Source: Sphingomonas sp. (GTDB lineage: Bacteria > Pseudomonadota > Alphaproteobacteria > Sphingomonadales > Sphingomonadaceae). Taken from it: a stretch of DNA of 10,300 nt. The translations under genes and the position numbers were made by a program. Where the stretch lies: assembly GCA_013812805.1 (NCBI GenBank), contig JACCSV010000029.1, positions 1-10,300 of the forward strand, given 5' to 3'. Positions within the stretch are counted from its first letter, which is position 1; each line of letters opens with the position of its first letter. The notes under the pieces are model-generated. The model was not told where the DNA came from. It searched no databases and was given only the letters and a program-made list of their open reading frames with translations. Shown here piece after piece: positions 5,766-10,300 of this stretch.

Positions 5766-7274
5766 ATGAGCGCTGGCATGAGCGGAGCCGGCTGGAAAGC
5801 GATCGAAGACCACCAGTTGCGGCCCCTGGCCCGCCTGTTTGAGGAGGAGCCCGACCGGTTGAGCCGCCTGGCGCTCGAAGTTTCAGGGATCTATTTCGAT
5901 TGGTCGAAGACTCACCTCGATGCCGCACTCGTCGATGCCTTTGCGGCACTTGCGGACCAGTCGGGACTGCCCGCCGCTCGCGACGCCTTGTTCGCCGGCG
6001 GGATCGTCAACCCGACCGAGAACCGGCCTGCGGAGCACGTCGCCGAGCGCGGGCATGGCTCTCCCGACGCAGTGGCGCTCGCCACCGCCCGGCGCACCCG
6101 CATGCGGGCGCTGGTCGACGCGATCGAGGCCGGCGCCTTTGGCGACGTCACCGGCATTCTCCACATCGGCATCGGTGGGTCGGTGCTTGGCCCCGCCTTG
6201 CTGGTCGATGCGCTCGGGCCCGGGAGGGCGCGGTTGGACGTCAGCTTCCTTTCCAACATCGACCCGCAGGCCTTTGAGCAGGCGGTCGAGCCGCTGGACC
6301 CCGCGACCACCCTGGTCGTGGCGGTCTCCAAGACGTTCACGACGATCGAGACGCTGTCCAACCTCGCGGCGGGATTGAACTGGCTGCGCGAAGGCGGGGT
6401 GGCCGACCCCGAAGGGCGGGTCATCGCCGTCACCGCCGCTCCGGAAGCGGCGCTGGAAGCCGGCATCGACGACAGCCGAAACCTCCAGTTCGCCGAAGGC
6501 ATTGGCGGGCGCTATTCGCTATGGAGTTCGGTTTCCGTCACTGTCGCGCTGGCGGTCGGCTGGGATGCGTTTGAGGAAATGCTCGAAGGCGCGGCGGCGA
6601 TGGACCGCCACTTCCGCTTCGCCGAGCCGCGTCACAACGCGCCGATGATCGCCGCCTTCGCCGACCTTCTCTACGCGCAAAAGCTGAAGGCGCAGACGCG
6701 AGCGGTGTTCCCCTATGATGAGCGGTTGCACCTGCTGGTCCCGTACCTGCAGCAGCTGGAGATGGAATCGAATGGCAAGTCGGCGCGTATCGACGGGCAG
6801 GCGCTCGGGCGGCCGAGCGCTCCGGTCACCTGGGGCGGGGTCGGCACCGACGCTCAGCATGCGGTGTTCCAGCTTCTCCACCAGGGAACGGCGGTCATCC
6901 CCGTCGAGTTCGTCGCCGTCGCCGAGGACGAGGTCGGGCTCGGCGACCACCACCGGCAGCTGCTTCTCAACGCCTTCGGCCAGGGCGCGGCGCTGATGTT
7001 CGGCCAGGCGAGCGACGATCCGCATCACAGCTATCCGGGCGACCGGCCGAGTGCGACCATATTGCTTGACCGGCTCGACCCGCGGTCACTCGGCGCGCTG
7101 ATCGCTTTCTACGAACATCGCACCGTCACCAATGCGGTGCTGCTGGGCATCAATCCGTTCGATCAGTTCGGGGTCGAGCTCGGCAAGCAAATTGCGCAAG
7201 CACTTGGTCAGAGCGATGAAGACGAGAGCCTCGACCCGTCGACCCGGGCGCTGATCCAGCGGGCGGCGATCTGA
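5766..7274 (+). CDS. pgi: Glucose-6-phosphate isomerase
   Basis: Pgi interconverts glucose 6-phosphate and fructose 6-phosphate in the cytoplasm, linking glycolysis and gluconeogenesis to the Entner-Doudoroff and pentose phosphate routes. From the ATG at 5766 it has 502 residues, in the range of the shorter bacterial enzymes. Visible motifs are GIGGSVLGP (135-143) and SKTFTTIET (188-196) for phosphate binding, signature 1 GGRYSLWSSVSV (247-258), MESNGKS with the catalytic Glu (E334), TDAQHAVFQLLHQGT with His365, and signature 2 NPFDQFGVELGK ending in Lys474. Three in-frame ATGs compete: 5742, 5766 and 5778. None has a well-spaced ribosome binding site, and orthologues usually begin just before the W-x-A segment, so 5766 or 5778 is favoured. 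It heads an operon, and its stop overlaps the gor start (TGATG). Confidence 0.95.
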   Translation: MSAGMSGAGWKAIEDHQLRPLARLFEEEPDRLSRLALEVSGIYFDWSKTHLDAALVDAFAALADQSGLPAARDALFAGGIVNPTENRPAEHVAERGHGSPDAVALATARRTRMRALVDAIEAGAFGDVTGILHIGIGGSVLGPALLVDALGPGRARLDVSFLSNIDPQAFEQAVEPLDPATTLVVAVSKTFTTIETLSNLAAGLNWLREGGVADPEGRVIAVTAAPEAALEAGIDDSRNLQFAEGIGGRYSLWSSVSVTVALAVGWDAFEEMLEGAAAMDRHFRFAEPRHNAPMIAAFADLLYAQKLKAQTRAVFPYDERLHLLVPYLQQLEMESNGKSARIDGQALGRPSAPVTWGGVGTDAQHAVFQLLHQGTAVIPVEFVAVAEDEVGLGDHHRQLLLNAFGQGAALMFGQASDDPHHSYPGDRPSATILLDRLDPRSLGALIAFYEHRTVTNAVLLGINPFDQFGVELGKQIAQALGQSDEDESLDPSTRALIQRAAI

Positions 7275-8614
7275 TGGCGGATTATGACCTGTTCGTGATC
7301 GGCGCGGGTTCGGGCGGCGTGCGCGCATCGCGGATCTCCGCTGCCCACGGCGCCCGGGTCGCGGTAGCCGAGGAGCATAAGGTCGGCGGCACCTGCGTCA
7401 TCCGCGGCTGCGTGCCCAAGAAATTGCTCGTTTACGGAGCCCACTTCGCCGAGGATCTCGAAGATGCGGCGATGTTCGGCTGGGACGTGCCGGAGAAGCG
7501 CTTTGACTGGGTGGTGTTGCGCGACAATGTGCTCGCCGAAGTCGACCGGCTGGAAGGGGCGTACACCGAAACCCTGACCAACCACGATGTCGAGATCCTT
7601 GCCGAGCGTGCCGTCCTGACCGGCCCGAATTCCGTTCGGCTGGCGTCCGGGCGCGAGATCAGCGCCGGCCGGATTTTGATCGCCACCGGCGCCCGGCCGC
7701 TGATGCCGGACATCCCCGGCATCGAACATGCGATTAGCTCCAACGAGGTGTTTCACCTCGAACAGATACCGGAACGCATCGTGATTGTCGGCGGTGGCTA
7801 TATCGCCAACGAGTTCGCCGGCATCTTCAACCAGTTCGGCACCAAGGTGACGCTGGTCAACCGCACCGACGTGCTGCTTCGCGGCTACGATCAGCAGGTT
7901 GTCGACCGGCTGATGCAGATTTCGGTGCGCAAGGGCATCGACTTCAAATTCCACACGGTGATCGAGAACATCGAGCGGCTGGACAGCGGGCGGCTGAAGC
8001 TGACGATGACCGGCTGCGACGACATCGAGACCGATCAGCTGCTGTTCGCGGTCGGGCGGGTGCCGAACACCGACGCGCTCGGCTGCGACGCTGCGGGCAT
8101 CGAGGTCGCCGAAAAGGGCGCGATCAAGGTCGATGCCGACAGCCGCACGTCGGCGGAATCCATCTTCGCCGTTGGCGACGTCACCAACCGCGTGCAGCTG
8201 ACCCCGGTCGCGATCCGCGAAGGACAGGCGTTTGCCGACAGCGTCTTTGGCGGCAAGCCGACGCGGCTCGACTATGGCTGCATCCCCTCGGCGGTGTTCA
8301 GCCATCCGCCGCTGGCCGGGGTCGGCCTGACCGAGGGCCAGGCGCGCAACAAGCTCGGCAGCGTCAAGACCTACACTTCCGACTTCCGGCCGATGAAAAA
8401 CGTACTGGCGGGGCGCAACGAGCGGTCGCTCTACAAGCTGGTCGTCGACGGAAGCACCGATCGCATTGTTGGAATCCACATGATCGGACCCGATGCCCCC
8501 GAAATCATGCAGGCCGCGGCGATCGCGGTGAAAGCGCAGCTTCGCAAAGAGGATTTCGACGCCACCGTCGCGCTCCACCCGACGATGGCCGAAGAACTGG
8601 TGCTGATGCGCTGA
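7274..8614 (+). CDS. gor: Glutathione-disulfide reductase
   Basis: Gor uses NADPH to reduce oxidized glutathione and keep the cytoplasm reducing. The 446-residue length is usual. In order: FAD-binding VIGAGSGGVRA (8-18), the redox-active disulfide GGTCVIRGCVPKK (C41 and C46), the second Rossmann motif IVIVGGGYIANEFAG (169-183), Arg197 and Arg203 six residues apart as in NADPH-specific glutathione reductases, FAD-contacting FAVGDV (298-303), and the C-terminal HPTMAEE (435-441) with the catalytic His-Glu pair of the partner subunit. The arginine pair and the HPTxxEE ending favour glutathione reductase over dihydrolipoamide dehydrogenase or mercuric reductase. The ATG shares one base with the pgi stop, and the stop shares one base with the next start, so the genes are probably translationally coupled. 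Confidence 0.94.
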   Translation: MADYDLFVIGAGSGGVRASRISAAHGARVAVAEEHKVGGTCVIRGCVPKKLLVYGAHFAEDLEDAAMFGWDVPEKRFDWVVLRDNVLAEVDRLEGAYTETLTNHDVEILAERAVLTGPNSVRLASGREISAGRILIATGARPLMPDIPGIEHAISSNEVFHLEQIPERIVIVGGGYIANEFAGIFNQFGTKVTLVNRTDVLLRGYDQQVVDRLMQISVRKGIDFKFHTVIENIERLDSGRLKLTMTGCDDIETDQLLFAVGRVPNTDALGCDAAGIEVAEKGAIKVDADSRTSAESIFAVGDVTNRVQLTPVAIREGQAFADSVFGGKPTRLDYGCIPSAVFSHPPLAGVGLTEGQARNKLGSVKTYTSDFRPMKNVLAGRNERSLYKLVVDGSTDRIVGIHMIGPDAPEIMQAAAIAVKAQLRKEDFDATVALHPTMAEELVLMR

Positions 8615-10200
8615 TGCAGGACGCCGTCGTCATCGGCGCGGGCCATAATGCGCTGACGTGCGCCTTCTATCTCGCGCGCAAGGGGATGAAGGTCACCATC
8701 CTGGAAGCCGCGGACAAGGTCGGCGGGGCGGCGGTCACCGACGAATTCCTGCCAGGTTTCCGCAACTCCGCGGCAAGCTACACCGTCAGCCTGCTGCAGC
8801 CCAAGGTCATCCGCGACATGGAGCTCGAGCGGCACGGGCTGAAAGTGGTCCTTCGCAAGCGCGACAATTTCCTGCCCGGTGACGGACAGTATCTAGTGAC
8901 GGGGCGAGGCGGGCTGACCCGCAAGGAGATCGTCCGTCACAACCGCGAGGATGGCGAGGGCTACGACCGTTACATCGCCGAGCTCGAGACGGTGGTGCCG
9001 CTCATCAAGAAGTGGATCCTGCGCTCACCCGTCGAGGTTGGCGCCGGCGCCCGGGGGCTGCCGTCGCTGCTCGCACTTGGCCGTGACCTGGTTGGACTAT
9101 CGACCGCCGAGACCCGCGCCGTCCATGACTTCGCGACGCGCAGCGCCGGCGACATCCTCGACCGCCACTTCAAGGGCGACCTGGTCAAGGCGCTGTTCGG
9201 CTTCGACGGGGTGGTCGGCAATTTCGCTTCGCCTTATTCGCCCGGCACCGCTTACGTGCTTCTCCATCATCTGTTCGGCGAGGCCGCCGGAGTGGAAGGC
9301 GCCTGGGGGCATGCGATGGGCGGCATGGGCTCGATCACCCAGGCGATGGCGCGCGCAGCCCGCGAAAAGGGCGTCGACATCCTGCTCAACACACCGGTTG
9401 AGGAAGTGATCGTCGAGCGCGGCCGCGCTGTTGGCGTCGTCGCCGGCGGCAAGGCGTGGCGCGCCGGAATCGTCGTCGCCGGGGTCAACCCGAAGCTGCT
9501 GTTCGACCGCCTGATCGCGCCAGGCGCGGCCGGTGCCGAAGTCGAAAAGCGGATGCATGACTGGAGTTGCGAAAGCGCGACCTTCCGGTTGAACGTGGCG
9601 CTGTCGGAGCTGCCCAAGTTCACGGTGCTGCCGAAGAAAGGCGATCATTTGACCGCCGGAATCATCATGGCGCCGAGCCTCGACTATATGGACCGCGCCT
9701 ATCTCGACGCGCGAGTGAACGGGTGGGCGCGGCAGCCGATCATCGAGATGCTGATCCCCTCCACCCTCGACCCGTCGCTGGCGCCGCGCGGCAAGCATGT
9801 CGCCTCGCTGTTCTGCCAGCATTTCCGCTTCGACCTGGGCCCCGGGCGCAGCTGGGACCACGAGCGCGACAAGGCAGCCGACGCGATCATTGCAACGGTG
9901 GACGGGCACGCGCCCGGCTTCGCCAAGTCGGTGCTCGGCCGCCAGATCCATTCGCCGCTGGACCTAGAGCAGCGCTTCGGCCTGATCGGCGGCGACATTT
10001 TCCACGGCAAGATGGGCATGGACCAATTGTTCAGCGCCCGGCCGATGATCGGCGCCGCGGATTACCGGATGCCGCTCAAGGGCCTCTACCTGTGCGGATC
10101 GGGAGCGCACCCGGGCGGCGGGGTGACGGGAACGCCGGGCCACAATGCCGCTCGCGCGATCCTCGCCGATCGCCGACCCTGGTCGAGGCGCAAGCCATGA
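8614..10200 (+). CDS. FAD-dependent oxidoreductase, PYROXD2 / phytoene-desaturase-like
   Basis: The 528-residue protein begins MQDAVVIGAGHNALTCAFYLA, with an N-terminal Rossmann motif (GAGHNAL, 8-14) and the E-A-x-x-x-V-G-G-A segment that binds the FAD ribose and phosphates. The C-terminus carries the second FAD-contacting motif GLYLCGSGAHPGGGVTGTPG typical of the amine-oxidase/phytoene-desaturase superfamily. Length and the YSPGTAYVLLHHLFGE and WGHAMGGMGSITQAMARAA stretches point to the PYROXD2 (C10orf33-like) branch rather than to true CrtI carotenoid desaturases. No carotenoid gene is nearby in this window. The substrate is unknown. The ATG shares a base with the gor stop (TGATG), and its stop overlaps the CoA-transferase gene as ATGA, so it is embedded in the pgi-gor operon. 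The downstream CoA-transferase hints at an acyl-CoA or carboxylic-acid substrate, an inference only. Confidence 0.85.
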   Translation: MQDAVVIGAGHNALTCAFYLARKGMKVTILEAADKVGGAAVTDEFLPGFRNSAASYTVSLLQPKVIRDMELERHGLKVVLRKRDNFLPGDGQYLVTGRGGLTRKEIVRHNREDGEGYDRYIAELETVVPLIKKWILRSPVEVGAGARGLPSLLALGRDLVGLSTAETRAVHDFATRSAGDILDRHFKGDLVKALFGFDGVVGNFASPYSPGTAYVLLHHLFGEAAGVEGAWGHAMGGMGSITQAMARAAREKGVDILLNTPVEEVIVERGRAVGVVAGGKAWRAGIVVAGVNPKLLFDRLIAPGAAGAEVEKRMHDWSCESATFRLNVALSELPKFTVLPKKGDHLTAGIIMAPSLDYMDRAYLDARVNGWARQPIIEMLIPSTLDPSLAPRGKHVASLFCQHFRFDLGPGRSWDHERDKAADAIIATVDGHAPGFAKSVLGRQIHSPLDLEQRFGLIGGDIFHGKMGMDQLFSARPMIGAADYRMPLKGLYLCGSGAHPGGGVTGTPGHNAARAILADRRPWSRRKP

Positions 10201-10300
10201 CCGCGCCGCTCGCCGGAATCCGCGTGCTCGACCTCAGCCGCGTGCTCGCGGGGCCATGGTGCACCCAGCTGCTCGCCGATCTCGGCGCGGAGGTGATCAA
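10197..10300 (+). CDS. CaiB/BaiF family (class III) CoA-transferase, N-terminal fragment
   Basis: Only 34 complete codons are in the window. The start MTAPLAGIRVLDLSRVLAGP followed by WCTQLLADLGAEVI is the conserved N-terminus of CaiB/BaiF CoA-transferases: G-x-R-V-L-D-L-S-x-V-x-A-G-P and then the L-A-D-L-G-A-E-V-I helix-strand. The family includes formyl-CoA and carnitine CoA-transferases and alpha-methylacyl-CoA racemase; the specific member cannot be told from this fragment. The ATG overlaps the previous stop as ATGA, and GAGG at 10185-10188 lies eight bases ahead, so it is co-transcribed and probably coupled with the FAD oxidoreductase. The gene continues beyond the right edge. Confidence 0.88.
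   Translation, partial: MTAPLAGIRVLDLSRVLAGPWCTQLLADLGAEVI

Noticed and set aside
7208..8578. 456-codon open frame on the minus strand opposite gor
   Set aside because: It lies almost wholly antisense to a clear glutathione reductase, and its translation shows no recognisable domain; long antisense frames are common in GC-rich DNA.
8614..10200. Reading the FAD oxidoreductase as a carotenoid phytoene desaturase (CrtI)
   Set aside because: Its motifs and length fit the PYROXD2 branch better, and no crtB, crtY or other carotenoid gene is in the window.

Overview
The window is GC-rich, tightly packed bacterial chromosome. Gene content, codon use and protein sequences (Era, RNase III, LepB, glucose-6-phosphate isomerase, glutathione reductase, an EcfG-like stress promoter) best fit an alphaproteobacterium, most likely a sphingomonad. 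This placement rests on recognition of the proteins, not on a search. I see no mobile element, CRISPR array, tRNA or rRNA, and no stretch over 300 bases without a gene.

Layout. Positions 1-629 (minus) hold the N-terminal part of a DUF72 (YecE-like) protein, cut by the window edge. It is divergent from an AI-2E family membrane transporter homologue (748-1842, plus). A strong hairpin (1845-1870) separates that gene from a convergent small CsbD-like stress protein (1908-2120, minus), which has a near-consensus EcfG-type promoter upstream. Divergent from it is a CobB-type sirtuin (about 2258-2959, plus) with no usual start codon where the family requires one.

Positions 2949-5699 (minus) are a compact operon: lepB (signal peptidase I), rnc (RNase III), era (ribosome-assembly GTPase) and a small DUF4440/NTF2-like protein. 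Every junction overlaps by 1 to 4 bases. The last gene overlaps the convergent sirtuin gene by 11 bases.

Divergent from lepB is a second coupled operon (about 5766-10300, plus): pgi (glucose-6-phosphate isomerase), gor (glutathione reductase), a PYROXD2/phytoene-desaturase-like FAD oxidoreductase, and the start of a CaiB/BaiF family CoA-transferase running off the window. The short lepB-pgi gap contains a perfect 8-bp inverted repeat that ends directly against the lepB start codon.

How the genes work together. The lepB operon serves core protein export, RNA processing and ribosome biogenesis. In the second operon pgi and gor are linked through NADPH, since glucose 6-phosphate feeds the oxidative routes that make NADPH and Gor consumes it; the last two genes have no firm role. 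The rest is ordinary housekeeping and stress DNA. I found no convincing new defence or mobile system. The points most worth checking are the missing sirtuin start codon, the substitution in its acyl-recognition motif, and the lepB-pgi inverted repeat.
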